Assembly (NCBI GenBank): GCA_938003855.1
Contig: CALKXD010000159.1
Span: forward strand, 1 to 51,485
Length of the DNA stretch: 51,485 nucleotides
Origin: an uncultured Granulosicoccaceae bacterium
GTDB taxonomy: Bacteria; Pseudomonadota; Gammaproteobacteria; Granulosicoccales; Granulosicoccaceae
Direction: 5' to 3'
The notes under the pieces: model-generated
Databases searched by the model: none
What the model was told of the DNA's origin: nothing
What the model saw: the letters and a program-made list of their open reading frames with translations, nothing else
Made by a program: the position numbers and the translations under genes
Part shown: in pieces, positions 1 through 7,723 of the stretch
How the letters are laid out: the number at the start of each line of letters is the position of its first letter
How positions within the stretch are numbered: the first letter of the stretch is position 1

Positions 1-163
1 CGGCTTTATCACTCCTGAAGACGGTGGCAAAGATTTATTTGTTCACCATTCAGAAATTCAGGCCGGCGGTGGTTTCGCCACATTGAACGATGGTCAATCA
101 GTTGAATTCGAAGTCGGTGAAGGCCAGAAAGGCCCATGCGCCACTAACGTAGTTGCTGTTTAA
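1..163 (+). CDS. Cold-shock protein (CspA family), 3' part only
   Basis: The window opens inside this gene; the frame starts at base 2 and ends with TAA at 161-163. The 53 visible residues carry the end of the cold-shock fold: [19 protein letters not shown] holds the RNP2-type motif (DLFVHHS) and the tail has the usual [12 protein letters not shown]...NV pattern. The family is small single-domain beta-barrel proteins of about 70 residues that bind single-stranded RNA and DNA and act as RNA chaperones. The N-terminus with RNP1 lies outside the window, so the paralogue (CspA, CspC, CspE and so on) cannot be assigned. Two hairpins follow the stop codon. Confidence 0.93.
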   Translation, partial: GFITPEDGGKDLFVHHSEIQAGGGFATLNDGQSVEFEVGEGQKGPCATNVVAV

Positions 164-178
164 GAACCACGTTTAAAA

Positions 179-229
179 CACTAATACGGCCTTCACTCTG
201 TATTAGTGCTGATCTGCTCAGGCAGATCA
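179..229 (+). terminator. Two consecutive hairpins after the cold-shock gene
   Basis: A perfect 9-bp stem (CACTAATAC 179-187 with GTATTAGTG 200-208) is followed at once by an 8-bp stem with a 4-base loop (TGATCTGC 210-217, GCAGATCA 222-229). A third short stem, CCTCCA/TGGAGG, lies at 282-301. None has a good U-tract, so these are probable 3' end or stabilising structures rather than textbook intrinsic terminators. The rest of 230-462 shows no gene. Confidence 0.5.
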
Positions 230-462
230 TCAGGCAATCGTGCTACGGAACGTGTGTTTGTCTGCGAAGATTTAAAGTAACCCTCCAACACTTGCTGGAG
301 GCATTAGCTGTGCAACCGCCCACTCATTAGTGACTTTTGTCAGTGCATGAGCCCTCCTGCGGATAGCCCTTCTACATTCAGCGCCCCCCTGCTCTTAATG
401 TTTCTGCCCGAAATCGGGTAAATACGTTGCGCTTTTTCCATCATCTTCGTTTAATTGGCCCC

Positions 463-732
463 ATGACGGATAAGGCCTACGAAGAACTGACTCTGCATTT
501 GTGCCGCAGCAACGAGCTTAGCCACGCCCAGGCTGAGCGGTTGATTGAGGAGGTGCTCGCGTTTTTCGATGAACTACCTGAAGACTTCATTCGACGCCGG
601 CACCGGGAACTTCAACAACAGGGACTCGCCAACGCGGCGATCTTCACAGTGCTGAGAGAGGAGATGTCAAAGCGCTTATTCCCGGCCGCCAGTGTTTCCG
701 AAAGACAAATACGACGCACTATTTACGGCTAG
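463..732 (+). CDS. Small conserved-looking protein of unknown function (89 aa)
   Basis: An open frame runs from a TTG at 427, but the ATG at 463 (MTDKAYEELT) is the more natural start and gives 89 residues. The protein is soluble, helical and charged, with no signal peptide or membrane segment. It ends in an Arg-rich stretch (SERQIRRTIYG). Codon use and composition look genuine, and the gene ends 27 bp before glmS on the same strand, so the two may be co-transcribed. I do not recognise a family and give no function. It could be a small nucleic-acid-binding or regulatory protein, but only the basic C-terminus suggests this. Confidence 0.6.
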   Translation: MTDKAYEELTLHLCRSNELSHAQAERLIEEVLAFFDELPEDFIRRRHRELQQQGLANAAIFTVLREEMSKRLFPAASVSERQIRRTIYG

Positions 733-759
733 TGCGCCGCGGATCAAAAAGGAAAAACC

Positions 760-2592
760 ATGTGTGGAATTATCGCCTATACCGGGCAGCAGCCAGCGGC
801 GCCTATACTCACAGCCGGCCTGAAAAGACTTGAGTATCGCGGCTATGATTCGTCAGGCATTACCGTCAGCGCCCGCAAGCGGCTGCGAACCTGGAAATCT
901 GTCGGCAAGCTATCGGCACTTCAGGCCAGCTTGCCAGACACAATCAGCGGCAACTGCGGTATCGGCCATACCCGCTGGGCAACACACGGGGCGCCCAGTG
1001 ATATCAATGCGCATCCTCACACCGATACTGCAGAGTCGATTTCGCTGGTACACAACGGCATCATTGAGAACGCCGACCGCCTGCGCGACCGACTACGGGA
1101 CGCCGGCATTCAACCGGTCTCTGATACTGATTCAGAGGTATTGGTGCATCTGCTGGCAATGGCTCGTCGGGAACACGCTTTCACACTGATAGAAGCCGTA
1201 CGCCATGTATTGCGCCAGATCGTTGGCACTTACGGTATTGCCGCTATCAGCAACGACCAACCCGACACCATTGCACTGGCACGCAGCGGCAGCCCGGTGA
1301 TTATTGGTATCGGTGACGGTGAAATGCTTGCCGCATCGGATATGTCCGTGCTGTCCCGACACACCAGCGAGGTTGTGCACCTTGACGATGGCGAAGTCGC
1401 CGAGCTGACGCCGGCGGGCTTTACCGTCACTACCATGGATGCACTGCCAACAGACAAAGCATCGATGACGTTGTCGGACAATCTGAACGAATACGACAAA
1501 GGCGGCCATACGCACTTTTTATATCGCGAAATTTCCGATCAGCCGGAAACCGTTGCCCGCACCATCAGCGGCAGACTCGACACCCGGTTCAACACGGCAA
1601 AGCTGGGAGGACTTAATCTTCAGGCGCGGGACCTGCTGAAGCTCAAGCGCATAAAGATACTGGGCTGTGGCTCCGCTCTCTATGCAGGATTAGCCGGCGC
1701 TAACCTGATAGAAACGCTGTCCCGAATCCCCAGTGATGCCGAAGCCGCAGCGGAGTTCCGCTATCGCAACCCGGTTATAGAACCAGACACGCTCTATATT
1801 GTTGTCAGCCAGTCAGGCGAAACCTTCGATACACTGGCAGCCACGCGCGAGATTCAACGCAAAGGCGGATTTGTTCTTGGTATCGTTAACAGCGTTGGCA
1901 GCACCATTGCCAGAGAGGTCAACGGTGGCATCTATATGCACGCAGGCCCCGAAGTATCCGTTGCCTCGACTAAAGCCTATACATCAATGCTCAGCGTGTT
2001 TGCGCTACTTGCTATCCTGCTGGGCCGTACCCGGGACATCTCCCCGCAACGTGGCTCGCAACTGCTAATGGAATTGCAATCAGTGCCCGAAAAATTAAGC
2101 ACAGTGCTTGCTCTGGAATCGCAGATTGAGACGATTGCCAAAACCTACTGCCATTGCCAAAGCGCGTTTTTTGTCGGCCGAACATCCGCCTACCCGGTTG
2201 CATTAGAGGGCGCACAAAAACTAAAAGAAATTTCCTATATTCATGCTGAGGCCTACCCGGCTTCCGAACTCAAGCACGGACCACTGGCACTGGTAAGCAA
2301 AGACACCCCTTGCGTTATTATTCTGCCCGAATCAGATCTACTGGCGAAATCGATTGGCTCACTCGAAGAAATCAAAGCGCGAGGTGCCCCGGTAATCGTG
2401 GTGACCGACTCTAGCCAGGAGCGTATAGACAAGCTGGCCGATCATGTTATCCGGGTACCCGGTGCCGACCCGCTGGTTCAGGGGCTGATTATGGGTGTCC
2501 CACTGCAGCTACTTGCGTACCACTGTGCACTGGCACTGGGGCGCGATGTAGACCAGCCGCGCAACCTGGCCAAAAGCGTCACTGTTGAGTGA
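760..2592 (+). CDS. glmS: Glutamine--fructose-6-phosphate aminotransferase (isomerizing)
   Basis: Makes glucosamine-6-phosphate from fructose-6-phosphate and glutamine, the first step towards UDP-GlcNAc for peptidoglycan and LPS. The 610-residue length is normal for the family. The start is fixed because Cys2 of MCGIIAYTG is the glutaminase nucleophile; an AAGGA element lies upstream. The N-terminal Ntn glutaminase domain (about 1-240; GIGHTRWATHG, HNGIIEN) is followed by two SIS sugar-isomerase domains (about 280-420 and 450-590; SQSGETFDT, SVASTKAYTS) and the conserved end LAKSVTVE. No glmS ribozyme is seen upstream; in Gammaproteobacteria control is usually by the GlmY/GlmZ small RNAs, which cannot be assessed here. 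Confidence 0.98.
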   Translation: MCGIIAYTGQQPAAPILTAGLKRLEYRGYDSSGITVSARKRLRTWKSVGKLSALQASLPDTISGNCGIGHTRWATHGAPSDINAHPHTDTAESISLVHNGIIENADRLRDRLRDAGIQPVSDTDSEVLVHLLAMARREHAFTLIEAVRHVLRQIVGTYGIAAISNDQPDTIALARSGSPVIIGIGDGEMLAASDMSVLSRHTSEVVHLDDGEVAELTPAGFTVTTMDALPTDKASMTLSDNLNEYDKGGHTHFLYREISDQPETVARTISGRLDTRFNTAKLGGLNLQARDLLKLKRIKILGCGSALYAGLAGANLIETLSRIPSDAEAAAEFRYRNPVIEPDTLYIVVSQSGETFDTLAATREIQRKGGFVLGIVNSVGSTIAREVNGGIYMHAGPEVSVASTKAYTSMLSVFALLAILLGRTRDISPQRGSQLLMELQSVPEKLSTVLALESQIETIAKTYCHCQSAFFVGRTSAYPVALEGAQKLKEISYIHAEAYPASELKHGPLALVSKDTPCVIILPESDLLAKSIGSLEEIKARGAPVIVVTDSSQERIDKLADHVIRVPGADPLVQGLIMGVPLQLLAYHCALALGRDVDQPRNLAKSVTVE

Positions 2593-2696
2593 TGTTCGAT
2601 TGTGATAACTAACGCGATCCGGCCGCATCGTTTATGACGCCCAGGCAGACATCCGTGAGGCTTTCTATTTCTGACCATTGCCCGGTAGTCAATGCT

Positions 2697-2732
2697 GCCA
2701 GTTGAGACAAACCCGGGCCTGTCTCAACTGGC
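2697..2732. terminator. 13-bp perfect inverted repeat between convergent genes
   Basis: GCCAGTTGAGACA (2697-2709) pairs perfectly with TGTCTCAACTGGC (2720-2732) around a 10-base loop. It lies between glmS (plus) and the serine hydrolase (minus), in a 375-bp gap with no convincing gene. The position suits a two-way terminator, but no T-run follows on either strand. The decamer ACTGGCAACT recurs at 2829-2838. Confidence 0.5.
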
Positions 2733-2967
2733 AACTGCCCCATGATTGACTTTTTCGACAAGGCTGCCTTCAGCTTTGAATCTATGCCTTGCCTTACACA
2801 ATCATCCCTGTCCTGAGCCAGCCGCTCGACTGGCAACTCACGCTATTCATTTAGCGCTCTGCTTACCTGACTCGCAAGTTTATGACTTTGAGCCGGTACT
2901 GTTAATAATCGGACTGTCTATTCAATACCCATGTTCAATACCCGGGCACAAACAACAATCCGCTCGA

Positions 2968-4065
2968 TCAACCGTCTGACAGGCAGGACATGACCTTCTG
3001 CATACAGGCTTCCCGATACGCATCATCGATCCAGCGCATCACGACCACCAGCTTCAGCGCGGGATCATGCCAGACCAGCTGGCCGCCAATGCCAAACGCA
3101 AAGTAGCTCTCGGCGGACGCGGCCTTGCTGATGACATGGCCTGTATTAAGCCAGGTAAAATAGCCATACCACGGTGCGATATCGCAAGGCTTGCACATCT
3201 GCGCAATCCAATCAGCCGACACCAGTTGCCGACCCTCATGCACCCCGTTATTGATCAGCATCTGCGCAACAGCACTCTGGTCACGAGCTGAAATCGCCAT
3301 GCCTCCGCCCCAGTGTCCGCCGCCGGGAACACTTTGCATTTGCGCCCCGTCAATACCTATCCAGCTATTGTCGTATCCGTGCCAATGCCATGTATCACTG
3401 GCCTGCAAAGGCACCATGATGTGCTCATTAAATACCTCGGGTAACGGCCGCCCGAGCAGGTGCAAAAGCGCCAGTGAAAACTGGTTGATGCGCACATCAT
3501 TATATTCCCAATGGTGTCCGGGCTCTGACAACGGACGTGCCTCGCCCTTTTTCCGACTGACGCCCTGTGGCTGCAAGCTGACCAGCCGGTAGTGATCGAC
3601 CTGATCCGGCACACCAAAGCACTCACCACTCCACTCACTGCTGAAGTGCAAAAATTGCCGCCAGCTGACGCGCTGGTTGTGGTCGCCGGCAAACGTCGCC
3701 TCTGCGAATGCCGCCGCATCACCGCCCCTGGCCTTTAAAGTTTGGTACACCGGTTTATCCAGGTCAGGCAGCACGCCCAAATCAAAGGCAATACCTGCCA
3801 CCAGAGCAAGATAGGTTTTGGTCACACTGAACGTCATATCTGGACGATCAATATCGCCCCACTCGCACTGTAATTTGCCACCAACCATCACCAGACCGCA
3901 AGCGTCACCCCGTGCAAACACAGGACCGAGCAACTTATTATGCGGCGGCGTATCCAACCGGTAGATTCCCCACTCACCCTCGTTAGGCTCGCGAGCCCAC
4001 TTACAGCTGTGGGACTGCAAATATTCTATACACTCAGTCCAGGACTGTTGGCTGACACTGTTCAT
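2968..4065 (-). CDS. Serine hydrolase, beta-lactamase/class C penicillin-binding fold
   Basis: The 365-residue protein has the active-site tetrad S80-V-T-K83 (TFSVTKTYLAL) and a second motif Y188-N-D190 in place of the classical Y-x-N, followed by VRIN. A glycine-rich stretch, PGGGHWGGGMAIS, lies further on. These mark the Pfam Beta-lactamase family (class C lactamases, esterases, DD-peptidases). No signal peptide is visible, which argues against a secreted resistance enzyme and for a cytoplasmic esterase or amidase. The substrate is unknown. The ATG at 4063-4065 is the only good start. It converges with glmS; the next gene upstream is the HpcH/HpaI aldolase, 211 bp away on the same strand. 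Confidence 0.85.
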   Translation of the reverse strand: MNSVSQQSWTECIEYLQSHSCKWAREPNEGEWGIYRLDTPPHNKLLGPVFARGDACGLVMVGGKLQCEWGDIDRPDMTFSVTKTYLALVAGIAFDLGVLPDLDKPVYQTLKARGGDAAAFAEATFAGDHNQRVSWRQFLHFSSEWSGECFGVPDQVDHYRLVSLQPQGVSRKKGEARPLSEPGHHWEYNDVRINQFSLALLHLLGRPLPEVFNEHIMVPLQASDTWHWHGYDNSWIGIDGAQMQSVPGGGHWGGGMAISARDQSAVAQMLINNGVHEGRQLVSADWIAQMCKPCDIAPWYGYFTWLNTGHVISKAASAESYFAFGIGGQLVWHDPALKLVVVMRWIDDAYREACMQKVMSCLSDG

Positions 4066-4276
4066 TGTGTTCCGTCATAGTTAACAAGTAGACAATAGGC
4101 CTAGCAGCAGGCACGTCGCGATTACCTGGCCACAGACAAACATCCTCGATACTCAAGTCCCTGCGTGACAGCACGGTGGTTCTGCTACTGACAACGGCGT
4201 CTATAGGGGTTGCGATGCAAAAATAGCGACCCTGGAAGACCGTCGGCGTGCCGAAACGAGCTAACCCGGATACGGA

Positions 4277-5086
4277 CTAATAAGCATTGGACCCGGACCC
4301 CGACACCGACTGACCGATTAGCTTGCGCGTTTGCGTTACACAATCAGAGGCGGCCTTGGCAAGGAATCGTGCATCGGTCCCGAGGGTGCACAAGTTAAAC
4401 CCCCAGCCATACGCTTTGGCGGCATACTCTGCACTGGCGCAGTGCAGGCAAGCACCGATGCCTACCTTATTCGCGGCCGCCAGTATTTTATGTATCGCCT
4501 CAAGCATTTCGGGCTCCTCACGATCAAACCCCGGGGCAAGCCTTCCATTGCTGATCCCCAGACTGAGATCAGCCGGCCCGATATACACGCCATCGATACC
4601 GGGAGTGCTGACGATTTCATCGAGGTTTGCCATTGCTTCAGCGGTTTCGATCATAGCAATACATAATATTTCGTCGTTGGCTTTTGCCGCATAGTCCGGC
4701 CCGGCTGAAACGCCGATACGGGTAGGACCGAAGCTGCGAGTACCGCGCGGGGGATAGCGCAGATAGGATACCAACCGCTCTGCCTGTTCGCGGTTGTTGA
4801 TCATCGGACAGATAATACCGTAAGCTCCCGCATCGAGCGCCTTCATGATAGCCCCCGGATCAAGCCAGGGTACGCGCGCAATCGCTGTCACTTCGTAGCC
4901 GTTCAGCGCTTGCAGCATGGCAACACAATCTGCGTAGTCAATGACGCCGTGCTGCATATCGATTGTAACGCTGTCAAAGCCTTGTGCGGCCATCACTTCA
5001 GCGGAAAATGCATTGCCTATTGACAACCAGCCATTGAGTGTCGGCTGCTTGCGCTGCCACTTTTCTTTCAAGGTGTTGGGTTTCAT
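4277..5086 (-). CDS. HpcH/HpaI family aldolase
   Basis: Class II pyruvate aldolase family acting on 2-keto-3-deoxy sugar acids or 2,4-dihydroxyhept-2-enedioate-type substrates. Family marks are DMQHGVIDYAD (metal/substrate loop), RVPWLDPGAIMKALDAGA, a central acidic metal ligand in AMIETAEAM, and the closing IGPADLSLG. The open frame continues upstream to 5185, but the ATG at 5084-5086 is preceded by a strong GGAGGA at normal spacing and gives 269 residues, the usual length, so that start is preferred. It is divergent from the EamA permease with 269 bp between starts. Which sugar acid is cleaved cannot be read from sequence. Confidence 0.9.
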   Translation of the reverse strand: MKPNTLKEKWQRKQPTLNGWLSIGNAFSAEVMAAQGFDSVTIDMQHGVIDYADCVAMLQALNGYEVTAIARVPWLDPGAIMKALDAGAYGIICPMINNREQAERLVSYLRYPPRGTRSFGPTRIGVSAGPDYAAKANDEILCIAMIETAEAMANLDEIVSTPGIDGVYIGPADLSLGISNGRLAPGFDREEPEMLEAIHKILAAANKVGIGACLHCASAEYAAKAYGWGFNLCTLGTDARFLAKAASDCVTQTRKLIGQSVSGSGSNAY

Positions 5087-5355
5087 TGACGCTTGGTTCC
5101 TCCGGCAGTTGAACGGTTCTCTGGCAGGCACACAAGCCAGCAGATCATTTAACTCACTATATTTGACGACATCCACACAGCGCAACCGCCAGTCAGCCGG
5201 AAACCCGCCGGAGTCATGGCAACTTTAAACCATTGCATGTGATATTACCTACACGGATACCGCAACCACGACGCTTGGCCACACCCTTTGCAGCGAGTCC
5301 GACGGTATACTAATCGTCGTTTAGGTTATTTAAGATCAACCCGTATGAGTTTCAG

Positions 5356-6231
5356 ATGACCGGTATACTGTGGGGCCTGTCGGGTGCGTTCCTGATTGGT
5401 GCATCAGACTGTATCGCACGGGTTACCGCGCAACGTATCTCTACCAGTGTTTTGATCCTGATTATCACTGGTCTGTCCACCGCATTAATGACCGGCTGGC
5501 TGATTATCAGCGGCAATCTGCCAGCATGGCATACCCACGCCTGGCTGGCCTCCGCGCTCAGCGGAATCCTCAACGTGGCCGCTTTGTACTTTCTGTTTCT
5601 GGCACTGGCCCGCGGTCCGGTGGCCATTGCCTCACCGGTGGCCTCAAGCTTTGCCGTCATTCTTGTGATTCTCAACGTCTTCACCGGACAAGACTGGACA
5701 GCCCTTCAATTGGTCGCAACCTTGACGGTATTTGCAGGCGTCGTCATGCTGCCCCGGCAATCCAACCCCGATGGCGGCGACTATTCCGTTGCCTGGCTAC
5801 AGCGCACCGCGCTGTTCGCTTTTGCAGCCGCCGTTACCATCGCGCTGCGGATGTATATGGCCCAGGAAGCCACAGACATTCTGGGCGCGCTGCATGGCGT
5901 ATACCTGAACCGCCTGTTCGCTATGCTCGCCTGCCTGCTGCTGATCTGCGTGCAACTGGCCAAGCACAAACCACTACTCTGGCCTGACAAGCGATCCACT
6001 ACAGCTTTGATCGTTTGTCAGTCACTGCTGGAGATGGCTGCCCTTGGCGCTTTCCTGACCGGCTCGTTGCTCGGGGGACGTGTCACCGCCACCATCGGTT
6101 TCTCTGCCATGGCAGCCGCCACCGTGATCATCGCCAGAGTGTTTCTAGGGGAGAAAATCGGCAGGTGGCGGATAGCCTGGATCAGCGTGATAGGCACAGG
6201 TATCGTGATGGCCACGCTCGGCTCTCCATAG
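5356..6231 (+). CDS. EamA/DMT-family transporter
   Basis: A 291-residue integral membrane protein with about ten hydrophobic helices arranged as two EamA repeats (roughly 1-135 and 150-290). The first opens with the family-like MTGILWGLSGAFLIGASDCIAR and the second ends with FLGEKIGRWRIAWISVIGTG. Drug/metabolite transporters export or import small metabolites such as amino acids and nucleobases; substrate cannot be predicted. It starts at an ATG and is divergent from the HpcH/HpaI aldolase gene. The TauD-like gene follows after 108 bp on the same strand and may be expressed with it. Confidence 0.88.
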   Translation: MTGILWGLSGAFLIGASDCIARVTAQRISTSVLILIITGLSTALMTGWLIISGNLPAWHTHAWLASALSGILNVAALYFLFLALARGPVAIASPVASSFAVILVILNVFTGQDWTALQLVATLTVFAGVVMLPRQSNPDGGDYSVAWLQRTALFAFAAAVTIALRMYMAQEATDILGALHGVYLNRLFAMLACLLLICVQLAKHKPLLWPDKRSTTALIVCQSLLEMAALGAFLTGSLLGGRVTATIGFSAMAAATVIIARVFLGEKIGRWRIAWISVIGTGIVMATLGSP

Positions 6232-6339
6232 GGTGTAGCGCTGAGGCAACTCGTGCGTGACATACCCCCCCTGACAGAATTATTGTCGGCAACTTAAACA
6301 CAAGATTCCAACACCGGATCAACCCACGCGAGAACCCGC

Positions 6340-7215
6340 ATGAGCGCCACAGCGAACCTTGACATCACCCCTGTCACCACATCCATCGGTGCCGAGATCA
6401 GCGGCCTCGACCTCAGTAAGCCACTGCAGCAACAGGACCTCGACACCGTTTACCAGGCTTTGATTGATCACCTGGTGATCTTCTTTCGGGGCCAACAGGT
6501 CTCGCCCGCTCAACACCAGCGCTTTGCCGAAAGCTTTGGGACACTGGATGAACCCCATCCGGTTTATGCGCATGTACCGGGGTTCGAGCAAATTGTTCAG
6601 TTGGCTAATGATGCCAACAACCCTCCCGATACCGATGGCTGGCACACCGACCTGACTTTCAAGGCTAATCCCCCCTTTGCCTCAATACTGATCGCCAGAC
6701 AACTCCCGCCCACCGGTGGAGACACCTTGTGGGCAAACATGTACGCCGCCTATGATGCACTGCCGGAAGATATGAAACAGCAACTGGAGGGCATCCATGC
6801 GATTCATGACATGGGCGACTTCCGCAATAATTTCAGTGTGGGTGAAGTCAACACCGCGCGACTTAACGACGCAATGCAGCGCTTCGGTTGCGCCATACAC
6901 CCGGTGGTGAAAACCCATCCCGTCAGTGGAAATAAATACCTGTACGTCAATGAAGGCTTTACCGTACACCTGATCGGACAGACGGCCCGCGAGAGTCGAC
7001 GACTGCTTGGGTATCTGCTCGACCACATCGGCCGGCCCGAATATCAGGTGCGCTTTCGATGGTCTGAAGGTGCGATGGCCATGTGGGACAACCGCTGCAC
7101 ACAACACTATGCGGTGTCAGATTACCTGCCAAACTACCGCTGCATGAATCGCATCACGGTCGTCAATGACAGACGCACCGTGTCATCTGAGCAGGCGGAT
7201 TCTGTCACAACCTGA
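6340..7215 (+). CDS. TauD/TfdA-family Fe(II)/2-oxoglutarate dioxygenase
   Basis: The 291-residue enzyme carries the family's metal facial triad: H-x-D in GWHTDLTF (about residues 101-103) and the distal His in CTQHYAVSDY, followed by the 2-oxoglutarate-binding Arg in YRCMNRIT. FFRGQQVSPAQHQRFAESFG near residue 50 is also typical. Members hydroxylate taurine, sulfonates, aryloxyalkanoates or amino-acid-like compounds; lack of adjacent sulfonate genes leaves the substrate open. The 3' end overlaps the convergent SpoU gene by 11 bp. Confidence 0.93.
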   Translation: MSATANLDITPVTTSIGAEISGLDLSKPLQQQDLDTVYQALIDHLVIFFRGQQVSPAQHQRFAESFGTLDEPHPVYAHVPGFEQIVQLANDANNPPDTDGWHTDLTFKANPPFASILIARQLPPTGGDTLWANMYAAYDALPEDMKQQLEGIHAIHDMGDFRNNFSVGEVNTARLNDAMQRFGCAIHPVVKTHPVSGNKYLYVNEGFTVHLIGQTARESRRLLGYLLDHIGRPEYQVRFRWSEGAMAMWDNRCTQHYAVSDYLPNYRCMNRITVVNDRRTVSSEQADSVTT

Positions 7216-7723
7216 CTTTAAGCCGGTTATTGCGATCACGGTTTTGTAGTATTTGCTCGTCGCCATAGACATACGGGCTTTGATGCTGCAGTTTTGCAAA
7301 GCGATCATAGAGCACAACGTTAACTGATGCTGCAAGATTCAAACAACCTTGCGTGGGTATAAACACAACCGCATCTGCAGAATCTATCGTACTCTGCTGG
7401 AGCGTGCCATCTTCCGCGCCAAAAAAATAGCAGGCTTTCGCAGGATGACTGAATTCAAAAAGCGATTGTGCCCCTTCAGCAAACTCTATACATACAATCT
7501 TTGCATCTCCGGTTACCGCATCAGTCAGTGAGTTCACTGCCCGCAGCGATATAGATTCTAAGGCAGAGTGAGTATCTGTGTGAAATTTCTGTGCGGTAGC
7601 ATAGCGTGTGCCGGTATAGAAAACGGCGTCGACGGCAAAGCAACCAGCAGCCCGCAGCACGGCCCCTACATTGGCGGGGCTTTTAGGATTATCAAGTGCA
7701 ACGGCACTGTAAAATTCGGTCAC
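7205..7723 (-). CDS. TrmH/SpoU-family RNA 2'-O-methyltransferase
   Basis: A 172-residue SPOUT enzyme, short because it has only the catalytic knot. The three family motifs are present: N-x-G (SPANVGAVLRAAG), FGAEDGTL and the knot motif IPTQGCLNLAASVNVVLYDR, in which Asn-Leu-Ala-Ala replaces the commoner Ser-Leu-Asn-Val. It should transfer methyl from SAM to a ribose in tRNA or rRNA; the target is unknown. The start is GTG at 7721-7723 and overlaps the stop codon of the upstream esterase gene (GTGA), so translation is probably coupled to it. Confidence 0.88.
   Translation of the reverse strand: MTEFYSAVALDNPKSPANVGAVLRAAGCFAVDAVFYTGTRYATAQKFHTDTHSALESISLRAVNSLTDAVTGDAKIVCIEFAEGAQSLFEFSHPAKACYFFGAEDGTLQQSTIDSADAVVFIPTQGCLNLAASVNVVLYDRFAKLQHQSPYVYGDEQILQNRDRNNRLKVRL

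Noticed and set aside
733-759. glmS ribozyme upstream of glmS
   Set aside because: Only 27 bp lie before the gene and none resemble the ribozyme, which is a Firmicutes feature.
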